This document shows, in pieces, positions 8,974-18,781 of a DNA stretch of 64,000 nt. The notes beneath the pieces were generated by a model that did no database searches, was not told the DNA's origin, and worked only from the letters and a program-made list of their open reading frames with translations. This DNA is from Rudaea sp. (GTDB taxonomy: Bacteria; Pseudomonadota; Gammaproteobacteria; Xanthomonadales; Rhodanobacteraceae), in contig JARLJU010000090.1 in the NCBI GenBank assembly GCA_031291055.1, positions 1-64,000 on the forward strand. The letters run 5' to 3'. Numbering within the stretch: the first letter of the stretch is position 1; each line of letters starts with the position of its first letter. The position numbers and the translations under genes are program-made.

Positions 8974-10062
8974 ATGAGCAACGCCGACAAGCCAAGCAAT
9001 CCTTCGCGTCGCGACGCCTTCAAATTGCTGACCGCCAGCACTGCCGCACTTGCCATGCCGGCCATCTGGACATCAGCCAAGGCAGCCTCGCAGCGCATCG
9101 TAGTGCGCGACTCGGGCGGTGTCTTTGCCAAGGCGTATGGCGAGGTGTTCTACAAGCCGTTCACCAAGGCTACCGGCATCCAGGTTGTCGGTGTGCCCTC
9201 CAACGCAGAGCCCACCGCGCAGATCCGCACCATGGTGGATGCCAAGAACTACAGCTGGGACATGGCTTCGATCAGCCAGCCCGCAATCGAGGTGCTGACC
9301 ACCGACGGCAAGGACTACCTCGAAAAACACGGGCTGGGCGCCGATCCTGTCGTGGCTGGCATCCCCGCGCAATACATGTCGCCGTTCGGTGTTGGTACCA
9401 ACGTGTACACGACCGTACTGGCCTACCGTACCGAGGCGTTCAAGGGACGCAAGGCGCCCACGCAATGGAAAGACATGTGGAACGTGCAGGACTTCCCCGG
9501 CCGCCGCGCGCTGCGCAAGCATCCGTTCGACACAATCGAGGAGGCACTGATGGCGGACGGTGTCGCGAACGGGTCGGTATATCCCTGCGACGTGGATCGC
9601 GCGCTGCGTAGCCTCGACAAGGTGAAGTCAAATGTCGCGGTCTGGTGGAGTGGCGGTGCGCAGGTCGAGCAGATGCTCAAATCCGGCGAAGTGGACTTGG
9701 TCGCCACATGGATCTCCCGCGCCCAGGCCGCCATGGATGCCGGCGCGCCGGTAGGGATCTGCTGGGACCAGCACCTCTGGGGCGTCGACAGCTGGACCAT
9801 CCTGAAAGGTTCGCCCAACGCGGCGGCCTGCCGCGAGTTCATCAAGTTTGCCTCTGACCCCAAGCGCCAGGCGCAGCTCACGCAATACCTGGCAGCCGGC
9901 GTCACGCATCCGGACGCCTTCAAGTACATCGATGCCAAGCATGCCGTGACGCTGCCCACGTATCCCGACAACATCAAGCGTGGCGTAAAAATCGATGCCA
10001 GCTACTGGGTCAAGAACCAGGGGGCCGTGCTCGAGAAGTTCAATGCCTGGATCCTGAAGTGA
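8974..10062 (+). CDS. ABC transporter substrate-binding protein (PotD-like)
   Basis: Twin-arginine-like signal (SRRDAFKLLTASTAALAMPAIWTSAKA); adjacent to ABC ATPase and permease. Confidence 0.9.
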   Translation: MSNADKPSNPSRRDAFKLLTASTAALAMPAIWTSAKAASQRIVVRDSGGVFAKAYGEVFYKPFTKATGIQVVGVPSNAEPTAQIRTMVDAKNYSWDMASISQPAIEVLTTDGKDYLEKHGLGADPVVAGIPAQYMSPFGVGTNVYTTVLAYRTEAFKGRKAPTQWKDMWNVQDFPGRRALRKHPFDTIEEALMADGVANGSVYPCDVDRALRSLDKVKSNVAVWWSGGAQVEQMLKSGEVDLVATWISRAQAAMDAGAPVGICWDQHLWGVDSWTILKGSPNAAACREFIKFASDPKRQAQLTQYLAAGVTHPDAFKYIDAKHAVTLPTYPDNIKRGVKIDASYWVKNQGAVLEKFNAWILK

Positions 10063-10097
10063 AGCGCGCGCTTTGACCTCGGCAATATCAAGAAAAG

Positions 10098-11183
10098 GTG
10101 GGCGTGATGCCACAAGTGACACAGACACAGACTAAGCTGCAGAAACTGCAGACCAAGCAGCTATCCAAGCGCTATGGCGATTTCATCGCGCTCGCGCCCA
10201 CCGATCTCTCGGTGCCGGAAGGCGAGTTCCTGACGCTGCTCGGGCCCTCAGGGTCGGGCAAGACGACGCTGCTGAGCCTGATCGCCGGTTTGTCGCAACC
10301 GGATGCCGGCAGCATTCGCATCAACGGTGCTGACGTTACCTTCGGGGCGCCCTATGAGCGGGACATCGGCATGGTGTTCCAGAACTATGCGCTGTTCCCG
10401 CACATGACGATTGCCGAGAACATCGGCTTTCCGCTGAAGATGCGCAAAATGCCGGCACGGCAGGCGGAGCGGGAGGTCAGCCGCGTGCTCGATCTCGTGC
10501 ACCTGCCGCACGTGGCGCATCGCCTGCCCAAGGAACTCTCGGGTGGCCAGCAACAGCGGATCGCGCTGGCGCGCTGCATGGTCTACCGTCCTTCAATCAT
10601 CCTGATGGACGAGCCGCTGGGCGCGCTCGACAAGAAGCTGCGGGACCAGATGCAGCTTGAAATCAAGCGTATCCACCGCGAACTCGGCACCACCATCGTG
10701 TACGTGACGCACGACCAGGAGGAGGCCATGACGATGTCCGATCGTATCTGCCTGATGAATGGCGGCAAGATCGAGCAGCTCGGCAGCCCGGCGGATCTTT
10801 ACTTCCGTCCCCACACCACCTTCGTGGCCGATTTCCTCGGCGAGTCCAACCTGCTCCCGGCCACGGTGGATGCAGTAAACGGCAGCTTGCTGGATGTCAG
10901 CTTCATTGGGCTGCCCGCGCGCGGCCAGGTACTGGCCAACGGCGCCACTTTCCGGCCCGGAGACCGCGCCAAGGTGATGATCCGTCCGCAGAACCTCCAT
11001 GTTTCCGGCACGCAGGGCGCGCCCAATACGCTGTCGGCGCGGCTGACGGATATCGTGGTAACGGGCGGCGTGACCAAGTCCTACCTCGTCCTGCCGGGCG
11101 AGCAGCCACTGGTAGTGGCCGAACTGACCCGCGGCGGCCTTGGCCGCCACCATCCCGGCGACACGCTCACGGTGAGCTGGTAG
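10098..11183 (+). CDS. ABC transporter ATP-binding protein (PotA-like)
   Basis: Walker A GPSGSGKTT, signature LSGGQQQRIALARC, Walker B IILMDEPLGALD, C-terminal TOBE-like region. Confidence 0.95.
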   Translation: MGVMPQVTQTQTKLQKLQTKQLSKRYGDFIALAPTDLSVPEGEFLTLLGPSGSGKTTLLSLIAGLSQPDAGSIRINGADVTFGAPYERDIGMVFQNYALFPHMTIAENIGFPLKMRKMPARQAEREVSRVLDLVHLPHVAHRLPKELSGGQQQRIALARCMVYRPSIILMDEPLGALDKKLRDQMQLEIKRIHRELGTTIVYVTHDQEEAMTMSDRICLMNGGKIEQLGSPADLYFRPHTTFVADFLGESNLLPATVDAVNGSLLDVSFIGLPARGQVLANGATFRPGDRAKVMIRPQNLHVSGTQGAPNTLSARLTDIVVTGGVTKSYLVLPGEQPLVVAELTRGGLGRHHPGDTLTVSW

Positions 11184-11216
11184 GCCGAAGATGCCGTTGC
11201 GATTCCGGAGTAAGCC

Positions 11217-13016
11217 ATGGTCACTCAAGTCATGAGCGCGGCCGCGACGCCGGCTGCCAAGCGCCGGCCGGCCTGGCACCGCGATTTCCTCCTCGGCGCG
11301 CCTACCGTCCTGTTCCTGCTGATCATGCTGGTGTTCCCGGTCGGGCAGCTGATCTGGATGAGCGTGTCGGTGGATGGCCGTCTTTCGCTCGAACTGTACG
11401 CACGCCTGTTCCATTCGTCCGTCTATCTCGACGTACTGTGGATCACCCTGAAAATTGCCGGCTGGACCACCTTGCTGGCGATCGTCGGCGCTTATCCGGT
11501 GGCCTACCTGACATCGGCAGCGGGCGCACGGGCGAAGAGCTCGCTGCTTTTCTGGATCCTGTTGCCGTTCTGGACCAGCTTCCTGGTCCGCATGTTCTCC
11601 TGGATCGTGCTGCTGGGCCGCAACGGTGTACTCAACCAGTTGCTGAAAGCCGCCGGCGTGACCGACGCGCCCGCTGATCTGCTCTACAACTTCGGTGCCG
11701 TGATGGTCGGCATGGTACACGCCATGATGCCGCTGGCCATCCTGACGATGATCTCCGTGATGGAGAACATCGACCGGCGCCTGCCGCGCGCAGCGCTGAC
11801 CCTGGGCGCACGGCCCGGCACGGCGTTCTGGCTGGTCTATTTCCCCCTGTCCATGCCGGGCGTGGCGGCGGCGGGCATTATGGTCTTCGTGACGTCGCTT
11901 GGCTTCTTCATCACCCCGGCCCTGCTGGGCGGCCGCCGCGAAACCATGATCACGCAACTCATCATCGACCAGGTCCAGCAGACCATGAACTGGGGCTTTG
12001 CTGGTGCCATCTCGATGCTGTTGCTGGTTGCCGCCCTGATTGTGTTCGTGGTCTATGACAAGCTGGTTGGCCTGTCGACCCTGGCCGGCAGCGGCTCCGC
12101 GCCGGCTGGCCGGAGTTCCGCTACCCGCGGCCCGCTGCGGCGCGCCGGTTACCAGTTGCTGGGCGTGCTGGCCACATTGTCCGACAGCCTGGGCCGTTTG
12201 CTGCCGCGCCGTTTGCGTGCGGCGGCGGGTGCCGAAGAAGGCGGCAGCAAGATGCTGTGGATGGTGGTGATCCTGATTCTTGCCTTCCTGACCTTGCCTG
12301 CGCTGCTGATGATCCCGATCTCGTTTACTGGCGGCAGCGGCCTTGACTGGCCGCCGCGTGGGTTCTCGCTGCAGTGGTACAACGAGGTATGGGAATCTCC
12401 CACCTGGATGCAAGCCACGGTGCGCTCCCTGATTGTCGGGGCGGGCACGGGATTTCTCGCCATGCTGATCGGCACGCCCACGGCATTCCTGCTGGTGCGC
12501 TCGAACATCCGGTGGAAGGCTGCATTGCTGGCGTTCATCCTGCTGCCCATCATCGTGCCCCGGATGATCACGGCGGTTGGCATCTTTTACTTCTTCTCCA
12601 GGCTCAACCTCGTTGGCTCCGCAGCCGGTCTGATCCTCGGGCATACCGTCGTGGCAATCCCCTATGTGGTGATGACCATGATGGCCGTTCTGAAGAACTA
12701 CGACACGCGCCTGGACCAGGCCGCGCAGAGCCTCGGCGCACGCCCCTGGCAGACGATGCGTTACGTCACGTTCCCGATCCTCGGGGCGGGTCTGCTGTCG
12801 TCGTTCCTGTTTGCCTTCGTGACGTCGTTCGACGAACTGACCATCGCGCTGTTCGTGACCGGCGGCCTGGATTCGACCTTGCCCAAGCAATTCTGGGACG
12901 AAGTGATACTGAGCGTCTCGCCCACGATCGCTGCGGTGTCTAGCCTGCTGTTCGTCTTTATTGCCGTGGTGATCATGGCCGCGGACCGGCTACGCAGGCG
13001 CAGCGCGGACCACTGA
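11217..13016 (+). CDS. Fused two-domain ABC permease (PotB- plus PotC-like halves)
   Basis: 599 aa; two EAA-like loops (PRAALTLGARPGTAFWLVYFPLSMPG; DQAAQSLGARPWQTMRYVTFPIL). Confidence 0.93.
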   Translation: MVTQVMSAAATPAAKRRPAWHRDFLLGAPTVLFLLIMLVFPVGQLIWMSVSVDGRLSLELYARLFHSSVYLDVLWITLKIAGWTTLLAIVGAYPVAYLTSAAGARAKSSLLFWILLPFWTSFLVRMFSWIVLLGRNGVLNQLLKAAGVTDAPADLLYNFGAVMVGMVHAMMPLAILTMISVMENIDRRLPRAALTLGARPGTAFWLVYFPLSMPGVAAAGIMVFVTSLGFFITPALLGGRRETMITQLIIDQVQQTMNWGFAGAISMLLLVAALIVFVVYDKLVGLSTLAGSGSAPAGRSSATRGPLRRAGYQLLGVLATLSDSLGRLLPRRLRAAAGAEEGGSKMLWMVVILILAFLTLPALLMIPISFTGGSGLDWPPRGFSLQWYNEVWESPTWMQATVRSLIVGAGTGFLAMLIGTPTAFLLVRSNIRWKAALLAFILLPIIVPRMITAVGIFYFFSRLNLVGSAAGLILGHTVVAIPYVVMTMMAVLKNYDTRLDQAAQSLGARPWQTMRYVTFPILGAGLLSSFLFAFVTSFDELTIALFVTGGLDSTLPKQFWDEVILSVSPTIAAVSSLLFVFIAVVIMAADRLRRRSADH

Positions 13017-13090
13017 AGCGGGCCAATTCTTCCTAGCTATCTATTTTATTGAATAACCAGTCGCCAGTGCGGCCTCTCTCCTACAAGACG

Positions 13091-13993
13091 ATGATTGACT
13101 CCAAGCAAGTGCAAGGCATTTTTTCCGCCATTCCCACGCCGGTCCAGCACGACGGCGCCGTCCACGAGGGCGCCACCCGCGCCTTGCTCGACTACCTGAT
13201 CCGCCAGGGCGCGGACGGCGTGGTGCCGCTGGGTGGCACGGGCGAATTCGGTTCATTGTCGCAGCGCGAGCGCGTGCACATGGCGGAGGTGACCACCACG
13301 CACGTTGCCGGAAGGATGCCGGTCGTGGCCGGCGTGCTAACGCCGGGCCTGCGCGACGGGCTGGATGCCGCGCGCGATTTCGCCGCCGTTGGCGTGGATG
13401 CCGTGATGGTGGTGACGCCTTACTATACGAATCCCACGCAGCAAGGCATCCGCGACTACTTCATGCGGTTTGCCGACGAGTCGCCGCTGCCAGTCCTGCT
13501 CTATGAGATTCCGTATCGCACCCGAATCGCGATCGATCCCACGGTCATCCATGAACTGTCGAGGCACGAGCGCATCATCGGCATGAAGGCGTGCAACCCG
13601 GATCTTTATCATTTCCTCAAGACCGCAGCCGGCATCGACGAGAGCTTCTCCCTCCTGAGCGGCGAAGACACCCTGTTCCCGCTGCACATCTCCGCTGGTG
13701 CTCGCGGCGGCGTGCTCAGCACCGCCACCATGCTGCCGAAGACCTGGCGCCGCATCATGGACCTCGTGCGTGGCGGGAATCTGCAGGAAGCCCTGCTGAT
13801 GCACCGCCAGTTGATGCCGTTTATCGATCTGGTCTTTGCGGAAACCAATCCGGGGCCGATGAAGTCCGTGCTGCAAGCGATCGGGGTCGACGCCCCCGAG
13901 CTGCTGGAGCCGTTGTTGCCGGCCGCGGCGCAGACCAGCGCCCGCTTGCGCGAGCAGTTCGAGCGCTTGCTGAAGGACTACGAATACGCTTGA
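13091..13993 (+). CDS. Dihydrodipicolinate synthase/N-acetylneuraminate lyase family protein
   Basis: PLGGTGEFGSLSQRER, YEIPYRT and IGMKACNPD (candidate Schiff-base Lys) motifs. Confidence 0.9.
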   Translation: MIDSKQVQGIFSAIPTPVQHDGAVHEGATRALLDYLIRQGADGVVPLGGTGEFGSLSQRERVHMAEVTTTHVAGRMPVVAGVLTPGLRDGLDAARDFAAVGVDAVMVVTPYYTNPTQQGIRDYFMRFADESPLPVLLYEIPYRTRIAIDPTVIHELSRHERIIGMKACNPDLYHFLKTAAGIDESFSLLSGEDTLFPLHISAGARGGVLSTATMLPKTWRRIMDLVRGGNLQEALLMHRQLMPFIDLVFAETNPGPMKSVLQAIGVDAPELLEPLLPAAAQTSARLREQFERLLKDYEYA

Positions 13994-14057
13994 CGCAGCG
14001 CGAAGGCGGCGCATGCCCGGCCGGTGGCCCGGGAGCGCCCCCGCCGCGGGCAGCGGC

Positions 14058-14948
14058 TTACCGCCCGTATTCGGTGAACTTGGATTTGGAGACAGAGGTC
14101 GCAGCCACCTGCACGTGCTTGGCGAGTTCGGACTCCACCTTATCGGGTGTCCAGCGGGAAGTGGGTACCGATATATTGATGGCGGCAACGGGACGGCCGC
14201 GGTGATCCAGGATGGGGGCTGCCACGGAGATATCGCCCATCACCGTCTCGTTGGCAATGATCGCATAGCCCTTCTCTGCCGCCTGCTGGATGCGTCGGCG
14301 CAGTTTGCCGAGGTGAACCTCCGTGTACGGCGTAATGGCAACGCGCTCGACCGCCGTCAGGATTGCGTCGCACTCGTCCTCTGGCAGGCGCGACAGGATC
14401 GCCGTGCCGGAGGAGGTGCAGAACGCGGGCAGGCGGCTGCCCACCGCAATGTCCATATTGACAAGATGCCGGCTCAGGAAGCGTGCGACGAACACGATCT
14501 CGTGACCATCCAGCTCCTGCAGGTTGGTCGTCTCGCCGACAGTGCGGTTGATATCCTGCAGGTAAGGCAGCGCCTTGTCGATCAACTCGTTGGCACGCAC
14601 GTAATTGAAGGAAAACTGCAGGAGCTTCGGCGTGAGGCCATAGGTCTTGGTCTCGGCGATGCGGCGCAGGTAGCCCAGCGTTTCCAGTGTGTAGACGATG
14701 CGTTGCGTTGCGCTACGGTCGAGCTGCGCGGCTTTCGCGATGTCGGCCAAAGTCATGTGCCGAATCGGTCCGTCAAATGCATGCAGTACGCGGAAGGTCT
14801 TAGCGGTCGAGCCGACAAACAGCGCCGAATCGGTGGGATCCGGCTGTTTGTCCTGCTGTTTATCTTTGCTTGCGAGCGGGTCTTCGCTGCCCGTGCCTGC
14901 TTGCTTGCGGGTGCGAATTGATTTTGGTTCCACTGTCGATCCTGTCAT
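14058..14948 (-). CDS. IclR-family transcriptional regulator
   Basis: TLADIAKAAQLDRSATQRIVYTLETLGYLRR HTH plus IclR effector domain. Confidence 0.93.
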   Translation of the reverse strand: MTGSTVEPKSIRTRKQAGTGSEDPLASKDKQQDKQPDPTDSALFVGSTAKTFRVLHAFDGPIRHMTLADIAKAAQLDRSATQRIVYTLETLGYLRRIAETKTYGLTPKLLQFSFNYVRANELIDKALPYLQDINRTVGETTNLQELDGHEIVFVARFLSRHLVNMDIAVGSRLPAFCTSSGTAILSRLPEDECDAILTAVERVAITPYTEVHLGKLRRRIQQAAEKGYAIIANETVMGDISVAAPILDHRGRPVAAINISVPTSRWTPDKVESELAKHVQVAATSVSKSKFTEYGR

Positions 14949-15054
14949 GTTACGTGCTCACGCGTGCGGCAGGGCATGGCGCCATGGCGCGCGTGGAGGC
15001 GATTGCCATTCCCTTGGGTGATGCAAACGTGATTCAAATGAGGTTGGAGATGAA

Positions 15055-15873
15055 ATGCTAAACAAGCTCAAGGTAGTTTTCGTCGGTGGCGGCAATATGG
15101 CCAGCGCCATCATTGCCGGGGTTCTCGCCAACGGCGCTGACGCTAGGAACATCACTGTGGTTGATCCTGCAGACGACCTGCGGGAGCGCCTGACCAGGGA
15201 GTACGGTCTGCATACGCTGCCCGCCGCGGATCGGACGCTGAACGACACCGACGTCGTGGTCCTTGCCGTCAAGCCACAGGTCATGCGCGAAGTCTGTGAA
15301 TCCTTACATGGATGCCTTGTCGATTCGCTTGTGATCAGCGTGGCAGCAGGCATCAGGCTGGCGGCGCTGGCAAACTGGCTTGGTGGCTGCCCGCGCCTGG
15401 TACGCGCGATGCCCAACACCCCCGCGCTCATTGGCCAAGGCATGACCGGGATGGCATCGGCGAAGACGCTGTCGTCAGCCGACCGGAAGATCGCAGATAC
15501 CATTGCCAGTGCTGTCGGACAGGTGACATGGGTGGAGCATGAAGACCAACTGGATGCCATCACCGCACTGTCCGGCAGTGGTCCCGCCTATGTCTTCTAC
15601 TTTATCGAGGCCATGGAACAGGCCGCGGAAAAAATGGGGCTGCCCGCCTGGCAAGGCGCCGCACTCGCGCGCCAGACGTTTTTCGGCGCCTCGGCGCTGG
15701 CGCGGGGCAGCAGCGAGGCAGTCACTATGCTGCGCCAGAGAGTGACGTCGCCGGGCGGCACCACGGCCGCCGGAATTGACGCCATGGATCACAACAACCT
15801 GAAGGCGGTGTTTGTCGACGCGATCCTGGCCGCTGCGCGCCGCAGTGTCGAACTCGGAGCTCGTGCCAACTAG
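15055..15873 (+). CDS. proC: Pyrroline-5-carboxylate reductase
   Basis: VGGGNMASAIIAG, RAMPNTPALIGQGMTG and TALSGSGPAYVFYFIEAM motifs. Confidence 0.95.
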   Translation: MLNKLKVVFVGGGNMASAIIAGVLANGADARNITVVDPADDLRERLTREYGLHTLPAADRTLNDTDVVVLAVKPQVMREVCESLHGCLVDSLVISVAAGIRLAALANWLGGCPRLVRAMPNTPALIGQGMTGMASAKTLSSADRKIADTIASAVGQVTWVEHEDQLDAITALSGSGPAYVFYFIEAMEQAAEKMGLPAWQGAALARQTFFGASALARGSSEAVTMLRQRVTSPGGTTAAGIDAMDHNNLKAVFVDAILAAARRSVELGARAN

Positions 15874-16332
15874 TCCAGCGCAGTCTCTCGATCCTTGTGG
15901 GCCAGTGGCACTCGGCCCGGCTGGCGCAGCGCCATGGCTGCCAAGCGCGGACTCGCGGGACCGTCCCGCATGGGACGAGAGTGGATGGATGTCCATAAGT
16001 GATGGCGCCTGGATGCCAGCTGGAGGAGATTTCTCGAACTTCGGAAATCGAGCTGCGTTCAATACACAGCACCGCGCCCAGAGAATTTCAATTGATGTAA
16101 TTATATAGCAATTAACCAGAACTAAAGGAAACCCACTCGCAACGTGTCGGCAATCCTGCTGCGGCTTGACCTGCACTCCCGTGCTGAATAGCGGGACCTG
16201 CAAGCCGCTTCTTACCTGCCCTTGAACGACCGCAACGTAACCCGGCCGACTGCACCTACCGCGTCAGCGGTTTAGTTCAACAACAGTTATCGGCAAGGAC
16301 GCGGAGGCAAAAAAAGCCGCCCGCAGGTGGCC

Positions 16333-16602
16333 CTATTCATCACATGCCAACGAGCCGTTAGCTGCCGCGTGACCAACGACCTTCATCTGGTCGTTGGCAA
16401 GGCCAAGCATCCGCAGGGCTTCGTCAAAGACTCGCAGCGTCTCGTCCTGGCCAGCAAAATTAGGCGACAGCCCGGCGCGATCAGCCTGTACGCCGCGGAG
16501 CAGTTCATCAAGGCTGCCGGGCTTCTGCTGCTCGGCACGTTGCAGAAGCAGGTGCAGCAGGTAGACGCAGGCGCCTAGGCGTGGGTCTTGCGATTGAGTC
16601 AT
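16333..16602 (-). CDS. Small hypothetical protein
   Basis: ATG at 16602; MTQSQDPRLGACVYLLHLLLQRAEQQKPGSLDELLRG. Confidence 0.4.
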   Translation of the reverse strand: MTQSQDPRLGACVYLLHLLLQRAEQQKPGSLDELLRGVQADRAGLSPNFAGQDETLRVFDEALRMLGLANDQMKVVGHAAANGSLACDE

Positions 16603-16708
16603 AGAGATGGTCTCCCTCAGGGCATGATGGGGGTGGTAAAGCGACCCCGAAATGGCAGGGCACCTGCCCCTCCGGATCCGGCGTGAACCGGTCGATAACC
16701 TGGGCTGT

Positions 16709-17392
16709 TCAGGCCCGCTCCAACCGATACCCGTAGTTATAGATCGTCGACACCACAAGACCATTCTTCGGCCTCAGTACGAGGCTCGAGCGCAGCTTGC
16801 TCACGTAGGTCGCGAGGGTCGCGTCGTACTTGCGGTCTACCCCGCCCCAGATCCGCTTGATCATCACGTCCTTCGACACGATCCGGCCGACGTTCTCGAA
16901 CAGCATCAACGCCAGGTCAAATTCGCGCTGCGACAGCGCCACCTGCTTACCGTCCACCGTCGCCACCTGCGATCCGATATCGAGCGCGAACTTGCCGATC
17001 TCAACCGTTTTCGCGCGCTGCGTCTCCGGGTAGTACTTGCGCGCCTGCGCGCTCACGCGCGCAATCAGTTCACGCTCGCGCAGCGGTTTGATCAGGTAGT
17101 CGTCCGCGCCCTGGTTGAGGCCGAACACGATATCGTCTTCGCCGTCGTGCTGCGTCATCATGACAATGGGCAGCGTGTCGGCGAACGTCTCCCGCGCCCA
17201 CCGCATGACCTCGATGCCTGATTTTCCCGGCACGTCCCAGTCGAGCAGAAGCACGTCCACACGCTGCGAACGCACCAGTTCCATGAAACTGTCCCCGTCG
17301 TGCCGCACTTCGGTGTCGTAGCCGGCCTTGCTCAGCCAGCCCTCCACCATGCCCGCCTGGGTCACGATATCCTCGAGTATTCCGACAATCAT
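16709..17392 (-). CDS. OmpR/PhoB-type response regulator
   Basis: Receiver with VDVLLLDWDVPGKSGIEVM and IKPLRERELIARV; C-terminal winged helix. Confidence 0.93.
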   Translation of the reverse strand: MIVGILEDIVTQAGMVEGWLSKAGYDTEVRHDGDSFMELVRSQRVDVLLLDWDVPGKSGIEVMRWARETFADTLPIVMMTQHDGEDDIVFGLNQGADDYLIKPLRERELIARVSAQARKYYPETQRAKTVEIGKFALDIGSQVATVDGKQVALSQREFDLALMLFENVGRIVSKDVMIKRIWGGVDRKYDATLATYVSKLRSSLVLRPKNGLVVSTIYNYGYRLERA

Positions 17393-17405
17393 ATTTCTTC
17401 CTATT

Positions 17406-17954
17406 TCAATGCGCCGACGCCGACGGACCGGCTCCCGCCCCGGGCCCGCCGGTGCCGTCGGGCCGGGTGACCGGCAAGTAAACAAAAGCCCAGTCGCTGT
17501 AGGCACCGCTGTCAGTGAATCCGTCGTACGCGTCGGGAAAGCCCTGGCGCTTCAGCGGACGACCCTGAGCCTCGCTGAACACACCCATTACTCCGCCGTC
17601 CGGGGATTTTACGATGCCCCAATTCGCCGAGCCGGTCATCGGATCAGCGAACACGCGCCGCAAATGCCGCTGCGTCTGCACGGTGCGGCGATCCTCCAGC
17701 AAATCTTCGAGCGACGCAGGATAGCGACTGCCTCCCGCCGCATTGTAGTAGCCCTCGATCGCAGCACGAAACTGATCGCCGACAAACAGCAACTGGGCCT
17801 CGCGGTCCCGCTGCTGGACCGTCGTCCACACACGCGCCGCCTGGGTCATCCCGAGCCCCACCACGGCCAGCAACAACAACACGCCGAGATAGGCGATGCC
17901 GCGCTGCTGGCGCAGCCTCCCGCGCACGTTACCAGTTCTCATAGACGCTTCCAT
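17406..17954 (-). CDS. Type II secretion-like minor pseudopilin without GFTLxE
   Basis: N-terminal QQRGIAYLGVLLLLAVVGLG hydrophobic helix; position in the cluster. Confidence 0.7.
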   Translation of the reverse strand: MEASMRTGNVRGRLRQQRGIAYLGVLLLLAVVGLGMTQAARVWTTVQQRDREAQLLFVGDQFRAAIEGYYNAAGGSRYPASLEDLLEDRRTVQTQRHLRRVFADPMTGSANWGIVKSPDGGVMGVFSEAQGRPLKRQGFPDAYDGFTDSGAYSDWAFVYLPVTRPDGTGGPGAGAGPSASAH

Positions 17955-18318
17955 CGAGCGCGCGCCCCTTCGCGCCGCTCTTCACGTTGGCGATGCCGCC
18001 GATCTCACCCGCTTGCGAAATCCACGAGCCGCGCTTGCCGGTCAAGGGATCGAGCGGCACCTCCCGCAAGTAGCGGTTTTCAACGAGCGTGTCAAGCGAA
18101 TCGGGATTGCGGCCGTGGTCCGCCCGGTAATCGTCGATCGATTGCCGCAATGTGTTCAGGTTGTGGCGCAACACGGTTTCCTTCGCCCGGTCGGTCTGTT
18201 TCAGATAGCCGGGCGCGACGAACGCGGTGAGCGCCGCGATGATTGCCATCACCACCAGCAACTCGACCAACGTGAAGCCGGCCGCTCGCCGCCTACCAGT
18301 GGTTGTACTGTATGCCAT
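17929..18318 (-). CDS. Type II secretion pseudopilin (GspG-like)
   Basis: AAGFTLVELLVVMAIIAALTAFVAP prepilin signature; ATG at 18318. Confidence 0.88.
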   Translation of the reverse strand: MAYSTTTGRRRAAGFTLVELLVVMAIIAALTAFVAPGYLKQTDRAKETVLRHNLNTLRQSIDDYRADHGRNPDSLDTLVENRYLREVPLDPLTGKRGSWISQAGEIGGIANVKSGAKGRALDGSVYENW

Positions 18319-18781
18319 TGAGGCCCTCCTTTCGATTGGTCGAGCGGATGTCAAAGACATCTGCTCCGGACGAAAAAGACTTAGGATCGCTCGCGTAGCT
18401 GCGGGTTTCCCACATGTCCTCGGGCGCCTTGCCACTGCACTCGCACATCGGGTCCACAGGAATCTTGCGCAGAAAATAGAGCCGCGCGCCATTCGGCGAT
18501 TTGCGGTCCTCGACGCCATCCACCAGCGCGCGCAGATCCGGCGGATAGCCGCTTGCATCGATGCTGCGCTCGATATGCCCCGCGTCGGCCGCCCGCTTGT
18601 AGGCGTCCAGCGCCGAACGCAGCACGATCAGTGAACGCCGCAGTTCGGCTTCGTCCGAGCGCCGCTTGACAAGGTCCGTCAGCGGCATCGCGACGCTCGC
18701 GAGGAGCGCCAGCAGCGACAGCGCGACAAGCAGCTCGATCAACGTGAAACCGTGCGACCGGGCACGTGTGGCAGCCGTCAT
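18293..18781 (-). CDS. Type II secretion pseudopilin (GspG/H-like)
   Basis: SHGFTLIELLVALSLLALLASVAMP prepilin signature; ATG at 18781. Confidence 0.87.
   Translation of the reverse strand: MTAATRARSHGFTLIELLVALSLLALLASVAMPLTDLVKRRSDEAELRRSLIVLRSALDAYKRAADAGHIERSIDASGYPPDLRALVDGVEDRKSPNGARLYFLRKIPVDPMCECSGKAPEDMWETRSYASDPKSFSSGADVFDIRSTNRKEGLNGIQYNHW

Noticed and set aside
10593-12890. 765-aa minus-strand ORF
   Set aside because: Antisense shadow ORF of the ABC ATPase/permease genes in GC-rich DNA; low-complexity His/Gln/Arg-rich translation without domain-like patterns.
17153-17165. Fourth TGTCAT-N-ATGACA-like word (CGTCATCATGACA)
   Set aside because: Lies inside the response regulator coding sequence and is explained by its codons (V-M-M-T); not in an intergenic region.
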